Source of the DNA: Actinomycetota bacterium
Lineage (GTDB): Bacteria; Actinomycetota; Thermoleophilia; Solirubrobacterales; Solirubrobacteraceae
Direction of reading: 5' to 3'
NCBI GenBank assembly: GCA_005788585.1
Contig: SYBY01000204.1
Span: forward strand, 1-20,706
Length of the DNA: 20,706 nucleotides
A model generated the notes under the pieces. It worked only from the letters and a program-made list of their open reading frames with translations. It ran no database searches and was not told where the DNA came from. Below, one piece after another: positions 14,674-20,706 of the stretch (positions within the stretch are counted from its first letter, which is position 1; every line of letters begins with the position of its first letter). A program made the translations under genes and the position numbers.

Positions 14674-15599
14674 TCGTGACGTTCACGGCCAACCCCAGCC
14701 TGGACCGGACGGCGGAGCTCGACGCGCTCGTCCGCGGCGAGGTGCTCCGCACGAGCCCGGCCCGGGTCGACGCAGGGGGCAAGGGCGTGAACGTCACCCG
14801 CGCGCTGCACGCCAACGGCATCGACAGCGTCGCGGTGTTGCCGACCGGCGGCTGCGAGGGGCGGCAGCTCACCGGGCTGCTCGCCGCGGAGGGCCTCCAG
14901 ACCCGCTGCGTCCCGATCGCCGGGCGCGTGCGGGCGAACATCACCATCGCCGAGGCCGACGGCACGACGACCAAGCTCAACGAGCCCGGCCCGCTCCTGT
15001 CCGAGGGTGAGGTCACCGCCCTCGGCGACGCGCTCGTCCACGCCGCGCGCGGGGCGTCCTGGGTCGTCCTGGCCGGGAGTCTGCCGCCGGGCGCGCCCGA
15101 CGGGCTGTACGCGGAGCTGACCGGGCGCCTGCACGACCTCGGCGTCCGGGTCGCGGTCGACGCCGAGGGTCCGCTGCTGCGCGCGACGCTCGCCGCGCGA
15201 CCCGATGTCATCAAGCCCAACGACGAGGAGCTGGCAGCCGCGACCGGTCTGCCGGTCACGACGCCGCCGCAGGCCGCCGACGCCGCACGGGTCCTGCTGG
15301 CCCACGGCGCGCGGGCGGTGCTCGCCAGCCTGGGCGCGCAGGGCGCGGTCCTCGTCGACGACACCGGCGTCCACCACGCCCACGCGCCGGCGCGGCCGCG
15401 CAGCACCGTCGGTGCAGGCGACGCGACGCTTGCCGGCTTCCTGTCTCGTGACGCATCGGGTGCCGACGCACTCGCGACCGCCGTGGCCTGGGGCGCCGCG
15501 GCGGTGTCCCTGCCGGGCAGCCGCATGCCCAGCCCCGCAGACGTCGACCTCACCTCCGTGCAGGTCGTCTCCCTGGACTCGGAGGAGGTCCCGAAGTGA
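14670..15599 (+). CDS. fruK: 1-phosphofructokinase
   Basis: A 309-residue PfkB/ribokinase-family sugar kinase. It phosphorylates fructose 1-phosphate, produced by the PTS, to fructose 1,6-bisphosphate using ATP. Markers include the start IVTFTANPSLDRTAEL, DAGGKGVNVTRALHANG near residue 31-47, the substrate-lid region RANITIAEADGTTTKLNEPG, and the ATP/catalytic motif TVGAGDATLAGF with catalytic Asp251. Length and N-terminus match FruK rather than the tagatose or PfkB enzymes, and the location between a DeoR regulator and fructose EIIA confirms this. The ATG overlaps the regulator stop by four bases, and its own stop overlaps the EIIA GTG start (GTGA). Confidence 0.95.
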   Translation: MIVTFTANPSLDRTAELDALVRGEVLRTSPARVDAGGKGVNVTRALHANGIDSVAVLPTGGCEGRQLTGLLAAEGLQTRCVPIAGRVRANITIAEADGTTTKLNEPGPLLSEGEVTALGDALVHAARGASWVVLAGSLPPGAPDGLYAELTGRLHDLGVRVAVDAEGPLLRATLAARPDVIKPNDEELAAATGLPVTTPPQAADAARVLLAHGARAVLASLGAQGAVLVDDTGVHHAHAPARPRSTVGAGDATLAGFLSRDASGADALATAVAWGAAAVSLPGSRMPSPADVDLTSVQVVSLDSEEVPK

Positions 15600-16045
15600 G
15601 CACCATCATCACCCCGGAGCTGGTCGATCTCGACCTGCCGTCCGACGACCGCGCCGCCGCCACGAGGGCGCTGGCCCAGCGCCTGGCCGACGCGGGACGC
15701 GTGACGGACGTCGAGGGCTTCCTCGCCGATGTCGCCGCCCGCGAGGAGCAGATGCCGACCGGCCTGGAGGGCGGCATCGGCATCCCGCACGCCCGGTCCC
15801 CGCACGTCGCGGTCCCGACCCTGGCCTTCGGCCGCAGTGCCGCGGGCGTCGACTTCGGCGCCTCGGACGGCCCCGCGCACCTCGTCTTCCTCATCGCGGC
15901 GCCCGCCTCGGGGGACGCCGACCACATGACGATCCTCGCCACGCTCGCGCGGCGGCTCGTCCACGCGTCGTTCCGCGACACCCTGCTGGCCGCCGAGGAC
16001 CCCGAGGTCGCGGCCGCGTTCATCACTCAGGAGGTCGGGTCATGA
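15596..16045 (+). CDS. Fructose PTS EIIA component
   Basis: A 149-residue EIIA of the fructose/mannitol class. It takes phosphate from HPr and passes it to EIIB. The phosphorylated residue is His65 in GGIGIPHARSPHV, and the supporting pattern VFLIAAPASGDADHMTILATLARRL is typical of this fold. EIIA is encoded as a separate protein here, while corynebacterial and Streptomyces fructose permeases have EIIA fused to BC. The GTG start overlaps the fruK stop, and the stop overlaps the EIIBC ATG (ATGA). The reading is secure; the exact sugar is inferred as fructose from the neighbouring fruK. Confidence 0.93.
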   Translation: MSTIITPELVDLDLPSDDRAAATRALAQRLADAGRVTDVEGFLADVAAREEQMPTGLEGGIGIPHARSPHVAVPTLAFGRSAAGVDFGASDGPAHLVFLIAAPASGDADHMTILATLARRLVHASFRDTLLAAEDPEVAAAFITQEVGS

Positions 16046-17553
16046 GGCTCGTCGCCGTCACGTCGTGCCCCACGGGCATCGCGCACACGTACATGGCCGC
16101 CGAGGCGCTCTCGGAGGCTGCGAAGGCCGCCGGCCATGAGCTGGAGGTCGAGACGCAGGGCGCCGCGGGCGCCACGCCGCTCGACCCGGCGGTCATCGCC
16201 GCCGCCGACGCGGTGGTCTTCGCCGCCGACGTCGAGGTCCGCGACCGCGACCGGTTCGCCGGCAAGCCGCTCGTCACCGCCGGGGTGAAGGACGGCATCA
16301 ACCGCGCGCCCGAGCTGATCGCCCAAGCCGTGGAGCAGGCGGAGTCCGCGCCCGCGGACACGACCGTCGCCGCGCCGGTCATGGCCGCCGCCACGACCGA
16401 GCAGCACGCGGGTTTCGGTACCCAGCTGCGCGGGTGGCTCATGACCGGCGTCAGCTACATGATCCCGTTCGTCGCCGCGGGCGGCATCCTCATCGCGCTC
16501 GCCTTCGTCATCGGGGGCGCCGAGATCTCGACGAAGGTCGACGGCGGGGTCTTCGAGGGCACCGAATATCCGGGCATCCCGGATCTCGCCGACGTGCTCG
16601 GTGAGGCGGGCATCGCCGGGCTGATGTACGCGATCGGCTCGACGGCGTTCTCGATGCTCGTCCCGATCCTCGCGGGCTTCATCGCCTTCGCCATGGCCGA
16701 CCGCCTCGGCCTCGTGCCGGGCATCGTCGCCGGCCTGCTCGCCGTCGAGATCGGCGCGGGCTTCCTGGGCGGTCTGGCGGGCGGCCTGCTCGCCGGCGCG
16801 GTCGTGCTTGCCATGAAGCGCGTCAACGTCCCGCGGGCGCTGGAGGGGATCACGCCGATCGTGCTGATCCCGCTGCTGTCGACGCTCATCGTCGGCGCGG
16901 TGATGATCGTCGTCATCGGCGAGCCGATCGCCTCGGCGCAGACCGCGCTGACCGACTGGCTCGACGGCCTGAGCGGCACGAACAGCGTGCTGCTGGGCCT
17001 GCTGCTCGGCGCGATGATGGCCGTCGACATGGGCGGCCCGGTCAACAAGGTCGCCTACACCTTCGGCCTGGCGAGCCTCGCCTCCGGCGAGCTGACGATC
17101 ATGGCCGCGGTCATGGCGGCCGGGATGACGCCGCCGCTGGCGTGCGCGCTGGCGACCGTCCTGCGCCCGAAGCTGTTCACCGACGTCGAGCGCAAGGCGG
17201 GGGAGACGGCGTGGCTGCTGGGTGCGTCGTTCATCACCGAGGGCGCGATCCCGTTCGCAGCCGCGGACCCGGCCCGCGTCATCCCGCCGCTCGTGGCGGG
17301 CAGCGCGACCGCCGGCGGCCTGTCGATGGCGTTCGGTGCGACCTCGCGGGCCCCGCACGGCGGCATCTGGGTCGTCGGGGTCATCGGCAGCCCGCTGCTC
17401 TACATCGTGGCGATCCTCGCGGGCGTCGCCGTCGGCACCGTCGGGATCCTGGCGTTGAAGGCCCAGCGCGGGCCGGTCGAGGCCGAACCGGCCGCGACCA
17501 CCGTGGAGCCCGCCGGCGCGCCGGTCGCCCACCGCGCCGCCGCGGCGCACTGA
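16042..17553 (+). CDS. fruA: Fructose PTS EIIBC permease
   Basis: A 503-residue membrane protein that imports and phosphorylates fructose at carbon 1. Residues 1 to about 100 form EIIB, with the phosphorylated Cys9 in AVTSCPTGIAHTYMAAEAL. A flexible alanine-rich linker follows. From about residue 130 come the EIIC membrane helices (ITGVSYMIPFVAAGG-type start, later GAMMAVDMGGPVNKVAYTFG and ITEGAIPFAAADPARVIPPL), which carry the sugar-binding and transport motifs of fructose-type EIIC. It has one EIIB domain and no extra EIIB' copy, unlike the E. coli enzyme. The last 30 residues are alanine/proline-rich and probably cytoplasmic. The ATG overlaps the EIIA stop. Confidence 0.94.
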   Translation: MRLVAVTSCPTGIAHTYMAAEALSEAAKAAGHELEVETQGAAGATPLDPAVIAAADAVVFAADVEVRDRDRFAGKPLVTAGVKDGINRAPELIAQAVEQAESAPADTTVAAPVMAAATTEQHAGFGTQLRGWLMTGVSYMIPFVAAGGILIALAFVIGGAEISTKVDGGVFEGTEYPGIPDLADVLGEAGIAGLMYAIGSTAFSMLVPILAGFIAFAMADRLGLVPGIVAGLLAVEIGAGFLGGLAGGLLAGAVVLAMKRVNVPRALEGITPIVLIPLLSTLIVGAVMIVVIGEPIASAQTALTDWLDGLSGTNSVLLGLLLGAMMAVDMGGPVNKVAYTFGLASLASGELTIMAAVMAAGMTPPLACALATVLRPKLFTDVERKAGETAWLLGASFITEGAIPFAAADPARVIPPLVAGSATAGGLSMAFGATSRAPHGGIWVVGVIGSPLLYIVAILAGVAVGTVGILALKAQRGPVEAEPAATTVEPAGAPVAHRAAAAH

Positions 17554-17582
17554 CCCGTCCCGTCTTCGAGGAGGAGAGCATC

Positions 17583-17861
17583 ATGCCCGAGCGCACCGTC
17601 ACCGTCGGCTCCAAGGTCGGCCTCCACGCACGCCCCGCGAGCCTGTTCGTGCAGGCCGCTGCCCGCCAGCCCGTGCCCGTCACCATCGCCAAGCCCGCCG
17701 GCGATCCGGTGGACGCCCGCAGCATCCTCATGGTCATCGGCCTCGACGTCCGCGGCGGACAGGACGTGGTCCTGCGCGCTGACGGCGAGGGCGCCGACGC
17801 CGCGCTCGACGAGCTCGTCGCGCTGCTGGCCGTCGACCACGATGCGGAGGTCGCGTCATGA
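17583..17861 (+). CDS. ptsH: HPr phosphocarrier protein
   Basis: A 92-residue HPr. It carries phosphate from Enzyme I to EIIA. Phosphorylated His15 sits in VGLHARPASLFVQ, and the conserved second region DARSILMVIGLDVRGG places Ser47 at the regulatory-serine position, although no HPr kinase is in view, so serine phosphorylation should not be assumed. A GAGGAGGAG Shine-Dalgarno lies five bases before the ATG, giving this gene the only strong internal ribosome site in the operon and so perhaps higher expression, as expected for a shared carrier. The stop overlaps the Enzyme I ATG (ATGA). Confidence 0.95.
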   Translation: MPERTVTVGSKVGLHARPASLFVQAAARQPVPVTIAKPAGDPVDARSILMVIGLDVRGGQDVVLRADGEGADAALDELVALLAVDHDAEVAS

Positions 17862-19531
17862 GCCGCGAGCTGCGCGGGCTCGGCGTCAGCGCCGGCATCG
17901 CGGTCGGGCCGGTCGCGCGCCTGGCCGCCGCGCCGGAGCTGCCGGACGTCGGCGCCGACGTCGAGGACGTGGCGTCGGAGATCGCACGGGCCGTCGACGC
18001 GCTGGAGGCCGTCGCCGCCGACCTCGACGCGCGGGCCGAGCAGGCGAAGGGCGCCGGTGCCGACGTGCTCGTCGCGCAGGCGCTCATGGCGCGCGACCCC
18101 GTGCTGGCTGACGCGATCGCGGGGCTCGTGCGCGACGGCCGCGACGCGCCGCACGCCATCGATGCGGCCTTTGCGGAGCACCGGCGGGCTCTGGAGGCGC
18201 TCGGCGGCTACATGGCCGAACGGGCCGCGGACCTCGGCGACCTGCGCACCCGCGCGGTCGCCCACCTGCTCGGCGTGCCGATGCCCGGCATCCCCGACCC
18301 GGGGCACCCCTTCATCCTGGTCGCCGACGACCTCGCCCCGGCGGACACGGCGACGCTCGACCCGGCGAAGGTGCTCGGCATCGTGACCGAGCGCGGTGGG
18401 CCCACCGGCCACACCGCGATCCTCGCCAAGCAGCTGGGGATCCCCGCGATCACCGCGTGCCCGGACGCGTCGGCGCTCACCGACGGACAGCGGGTCATGC
18501 TCGACGGCGCGAGCGGGCTGCTCGTCGCCGACCCCGACGACGCACTCGTCGCCGATGCCGAGAAGCGCGCCCGCGAGCTGGCGGCGCGCCGCGCGTCGAG
18601 CCACGGTCCCGGCCGGACCGCCGACGGCCATCCGGTGCGGCTGCTGGTGAACGTCGGCGGGCCGGGCGACCTCGCCGCCCCCGGGATTCCGGGCGCGCAG
18701 GGCGTCGGTCTGCTGCGTACGGAGTTCCTGTTCCTCGAGCGGGCGACCGCGCCGACGCGCGACGAGCAGGAGGCGCTGTACCGCGAGATCTTCGACGCGT
18801 TCGCCGGGCGGACCGTGATCGTGCGAACGCTGGACGTCGGTGCCGACAAGCCGCTCGCCTACCTGCCCCAGGCGCCGGAGGAGAACCCCGCGCTCGGGGT
18901 GCGCGGCCTGCGGCTGTCCCGGCGCGACCCGGAGCTCCTCGACGAGCAGCTCGCCGCCATCGCGGCGGCCGCCCGCGGCAGCGACGCCGACGTCGGGGTC
19001 ATGGCGCCCATGGTGGCGACTGCGCGCGAGGCCGAGGGCTTCGCGGCGGCGGCGCGCGGACACGGCCTGACGAAGGTCGGCGTCATGATCGAGGTGCCCG
19101 CCGCCGCGCTGTGCGCCGCGGAGATCCTCGCGCACGTCGACTTCGCGAGCCTCGGGACAAACGACCTCGCGCAGTACACGCTCGCGACCGACCGGCTCGC
19201 CGGTGAGCTGGCCGACCTGCTCGATCCCTGGCAGCCCGCGCTGCTGCGCCTGGTGGCGGCGACCATCGAGGCCGGCGTGGCGGCTGGGAAGCCCGTCGGC
19301 GTGTGCGGCGAGGCGGCGAGCGAGCCGTTCCTCGCCCTGGTCCTCACCGGGATGGGCGTGACCTCGCTGTCGATGGGCGCCACGTCGCTGGCCGACGTCC
19401 GCTCGACGCTGGCGGCGCACACGCTCGAGCAGTGCCGCGACCTCGCGGCCACGGCGCTGGCGGCCGGCTCGGCGCCGGATGCGCGGGCGAGCGTGGAGGC
19501 CGTCGCCCGGGAGAGCATGGGCGTAGGCTGA
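17858..19531 (+). CDS. ptsI: PTS Enzyme I (phosphoenolpyruvate-protein phosphotransferase)
   Basis: A 557-residue Enzyme I that autophosphorylates from phosphoenolpyruvate and donates to HPr. Phosphorylated His185 is in ERGGPTGHTAILAKQLGIP. The C-terminal TIM-barrel domain has GVGLLRTEFLFL, MAPMVATAREAEGF, the substrate-binding SLGTNDLAQYTLATDR and PVGVCGEAASEPF with catalytic Cys483. All essential residues are present and the length is near the family norm of 550-575. The presence of Enzyme I and HPr inside the sugar-specific operon means the whole relay can be induced together. The ATG overlaps the HPr stop. Confidence 0.96.
   Translation: MSRELRGLGVSAGIAVGPVARLAAAPELPDVGADVEDVASEIARAVDALEAVAADLDARAEQAKGAGADVLVAQALMARDPVLADAIAGLVRDGRDAPHAIDAAFAEHRRALEALGGYMAERAADLGDLRTRAVAHLLGVPMPGIPDPGHPFILVADDLAPADTATLDPAKVLGIVTERGGPTGHTAILAKQLGIPAITACPDASALTDGQRVMLDGASGLLVADPDDALVADAEKRARELAARRASSHGPGRTADGHPVRLLVNVGGPGDLAAPGIPGAQGVGLLRTEFLFLERATAPTRDEQEALYREIFDAFAGRTVIVRTLDVGADKPLAYLPQAPEENPALGVRGLRLSRRDPELLDEQLAAIAAAARGSDADVGVMAPMVATAREAEGFAAAARGHGLTKVGVMIEVPAAALCAAEILAHVDFASLGTNDLAQYTLATDRLAGELADLLDPWQPALLRLVAATIEAGVAAGKPVGVCGEAASEPFLALVLTGMGVTSLSMGATSLADVRSTLAAHTLEQCRDLAATALAAGSAPDARASVEAVARESMGVG
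19524..19529 (+). promoter_or_regulatory. -10 element predicting a leaderless mRNA for the MhuD-like gene
   Basis: TAGGCT is a common actinobacterial -10 hexamer and ends six bases before the ATG at 19536, the standard geometry for transcription starting on the A of the start codon. There is no Shine-Dalgarno before that ATG, which supports leaderless translation. The element overlaps the last codons of ptsI. No matching -35 is visible. Confidence 0.5.
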
Positions 19532-19535
19532 CGCC

Positions 19536-19859
19536 ATGCCCGTCGTCAAGATCAACGCCATCGAGGTCCCCGAGGGCCGCGGCCCCGCCCTGGAGGAGCG
19601 CTTTGCCAAGCGCGCCGGCGAGGTCGAGAACATGCCCGGCTTCCTCGGCTATGAGCTGCTGCGTCCGGTCGAGGGCGAGACGCGCTACTTCGTCTACACG
19701 CGCTGGGAGACCGAGGAGGACTTCCAGGCGTGGGTGCAGAGCGCCGCGTTCACGCGCGGTCACGCGCAGGCGCGCGCCGGTGAGGGCCCACCCGTGGCGC
19801 AGCACTCCAGCGTGCTGAGCTTCGAGGTCGTCGAGCAGGTCGTGCCCACCGCGCGGTGA
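19536..19859 (+). CDS. mhuD: MhuD-like haem-degrading monooxygenase
   Basis: A 107-residue antibiotic-biosynthesis-monooxygenase (ABM) fold protein strongly resembling mycobacterial MhuD, the IsdG-type enzyme that opens haem to release iron. The first twelve residues MPVVKINAIEVP, then PGFLGYELLRPVEGE and YFVYTRWETEEDFQAW, follow MhuD closely. Key residues are Asn7 and Trp66; the expected haem-ligand histidine is His76, one residue later than His75 in MhuD, so there is a one-residue insertion before it. It starts four bases after ptsI but has its own -10 and no Shine-Dalgarno, so it may be independently transcribed. Haem degradation is inferred from similarity; a different ABM activity is possible. 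Confidence 0.82.
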   Translation: MPVVKINAIEVPEGRGPALEERFAKRAGEVENMPGFLGYELLRPVEGETRYFVYTRWETEEDFQAWVQSAAFTRGHAQARAGEGPPVAQHSSVLSFEVVEQVVPTAR

Positions 19860-19860
19860 G

Positions 19861-19898
19861 CGGCAGATCGACGTTGCCTGGGCGACGTCGATCTGCCG
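19861..19898. terminator. Strong hairpin terminator between convergent genes
   Basis: CGGCAGATCGACGT (19861-19874) and ACGTCGATCTGCCG (19885-19898) form a perfect 14-bp stem with a ten-base loop, immediately after the MhuD-like stop and 18 bases from the stop of the minus-strand small gene. It should end transcription from the PTS/mhuD side and from the opposite strand. The following T tract is only two bases. Confidence 0.8.
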
Positions 19899-19916
19899 TT
19901 CGGCGCGGTGGTGGTG

Positions 19917-20102
19917 CTAGCGCGCGCGGTCCTGCGGGATGGCGCGCCCGCGCGTGGCGCGTGAGCGCGTCGTGCGCGTGGTCGGCCCGGCGACGCCGCT
20001 GCGCGCGGGCATGGTGCTGCCGCCCAGCGGGTTGAACACCTTGGTGGGATGCCACAGCCCCGTCGTCCGCGGACGCGGGGGGACGTTCGGCGACCAGCTC
20101 AT
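19917..20102 (-). CDS. Small basic protein of unknown function
   Basis: A 61-residue protein, very rich in arginine, threonine and proline, beginning MSWSPNVPPRPRTTGLWHP and with KVFNPLGGSTMPARSG in the middle and a basic tail (TTRTTRSRATRGRAIPQDRAR). Two facts support a real gene: an AAGGAG Shine-Dalgarno lies six bases before the ATG, and almost all codons end in G or C. There is no signal peptide or membrane segment. The basic, apparently disordered composition could suit a nucleic-acid- or membrane-binding peptide, but I cannot name a family. It is convergent with the MhuD-like gene and divergent from the ABC ATPase. Confidence 0.55.
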   Translation of the reverse strand: MSWSPNVPPRPRTTGLWHPTKVFNPLGGSTMPARSGVAGPTTRTTRSRATRGRAIPQDRAR

Positions 20103-20133
20103 CGTGAGCTCCTTCGTTGTCTCCTGCGTGACC

Positions 20134-20154
20134 TGATCCCTGGGACGGGGATCA
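20134..20154. repeat. Short inverted repeat between divergent genes
   Basis: TGATCCC and GGGATCA are perfect seven-base arms around a seven-base centre, in the 181-base space between the small basic protein gene and the ABC ATPase gene. It lies 32-52 bases upstream of the former and could be an operator. No other structure in that space is clear. Confidence 0.35.
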
Positions 20155-20283
20155 CCTGCAGGCTGTCACATCGGCCGGCGATCGGGAGCGGTTGTCCCGC
20201 TCGGGAGTAGTCATGCGGTTCTCCGGGTAGTGGTGCCTCGCGGCCCTCGTCCCGAGGGTCGCCCGGGTCTGTGAGGAGGACGC

Positions 20284-20706
20284 GTGGCCCAGGTCGCATT
20301 CGCGGGTGTGAGCAAGGTCTATCCGGACGGGACGCGCGCCGTCTCGGGCGTCGACCTGTCCGTGCAAGACGGGGAGTTCGTCGTGCTCGTCGGCCCGTCG
20401 GGCAGCGTCAAGACGACCGCGTTGCGGATGGTCGCGGGGCTGGAGGAGATCAGCGAGGGTGAACTGCGGATCGGCGACCGCGTCGTCAACGACATGCCGT
20501 CACGCGACCGGGACATCGCGATGGTCTTCCAGAGCTATGCGCTGTACCCGCATCTCACCGTGTACGACAACATCGCCGTCGGCCTGAAGCTCAAGAAGGT
20601 GCCGAAGGACCAGATCGAAGCGCGGGTGGAGAAGGCGAGCCGCGTCCTCGACCTCGGCGGCCTCCTCGACCGCAAGCCGCGCGCGCTCTCCGGCGGCCAG
20701 CGCCAG
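20284..20706 (+). CDS. Sugar-type ABC transporter ATPase (MalK/UgpC-like), 5' part
   Basis: The first 141 residues of an ATP-binding protein of the MalK/UgpC/MsmK importer family; the C-terminal regulatory domain lies beyond the window. It starts [20 protein letters not shown], has a Q-loop [21 protein letters not shown] and ends in the ABC signature LSGGQRQ. The Walker A loop reads GPSGSVKTT at residues 37-45, so the invariant glycine before the lysine is valine 42 (GTC in place of GGC). That change would be expected to weaken or abolish nucleotide binding. It could be a natural variant, a degraded gene or a sequencing error. The GTG start has AGGAGG four bases upstream. Confidence 0.9.
   Translation, partial: MAQVAFAGVSKVYPDGTRAVSGVDLSVQDGEFVVLVGPSGSVKTTALRMVAGLEEISEGELRIGDRVVNDMPSRDRDIAMVFQSYALYPHLTVYDNIAVGLKLKKVPKDQIEARVEKASRVLDLGGLLDRKPRALSGGQRQ

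Noticed and set aside
17381..19633. A 750-residue minus-strand frame over ptsH/ptsI
   Set aside because: Antisense to HPr and Enzyme I, both complete with active-site residues.
20152..20367. Minus-strand frames of 66-71 residues across the ABC ATPase start
   Set aside because: They overlap the Shine-Dalgarno and N-terminus of the ATPase and show no family features.

Overview
This is a very GC-rich window (roughly 70% or more, with third codon positions almost all G or C) from an actinobacterium. Three things fit an actinobacterium: Shine-Dalgarno leaders and GTG starts mixed with at least one apparently leaderless gene; actinobacterial marker families (MhuD-type haem oxygenase, FprA-type ferredoxin reductase, DUF6325 plus SHOCT pair); and a TetR-controlled bacterial P450. 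The secreted RTX-repeat protein and the overall gene mix point to the Thermoleophilia/Solirubrobacterales side of the phylum, but that placement is an inference. There is no tRNA, rRNA, CRISPR array or recognisable insertion sequence, and no gene-free stretch longer than about 300 bases.

Layout. 1-667: 3' end of an ECF42-type sigma factor. 743-3029 (minus strand): a RebB-like (R-body family) protein with a signal peptide, then a cytochrome P450 and a TetR regulator whose start overlaps the P450 stop. A double palindrome between the RebB-like gene and the P450 is the likely operator. 3088-4050 (minus): secreted RTX beta-roll protein built from two similar halves. 4151-5878 (minus): VLCAD/ACAD9-like acyl-CoA dehydrogenase with a hairpin after its stop. 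6109-7568 (plus): a subtilase followed 2 bp later by a stand-alone propeptide-like protein. 7589-8965 (minus): secreted alpha/beta hydrolase. 9082-9465 (plus): small secreted protein. 9519-10910 (plus): glutamate decarboxylase. 10917-11648 (minus): DUF6325 and SHOCT proteins. 11870-13273 (plus): FprA-type ferredoxin-NADP reductase. 13319-13720 (minus): membrane PLDc_N/SHOCT protein.

The clearest functional unit is 13912-19531, a compact fructose phosphotransferase operon: DeoR-family regulator, 1-phosphofructokinase, EIIA, EIIBC, HPr and Enzyme I. Most junctions overlap by 4 bp (ATGA or GTGA). It carries every step from phosphoenolpyruvate to fructose 1,6-bisphosphate, including the general phosphocarriers. 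A MhuD-like haem-degrading monooxygenase follows, with its own -10 element that predicts a leaderless mRNA, then a strong hairpin, a small basic protein on the minus strand, and the start of a MalK/UgpC-type sugar ABC ATPase cut by the window end.

The observations most worth a second look are the RebB-like protein with an export signal and no other R-body gene in view; the ABC ATPase whose invariant Walker A glycine is valine; the subtilase with a separately encoded propeptide-like partner; the MhuD relative outside the mycobacteria; and the duplicated, cysteine-capped halves of the RTX protein. I did not find a clear multi-gene system that I could call wholly new.
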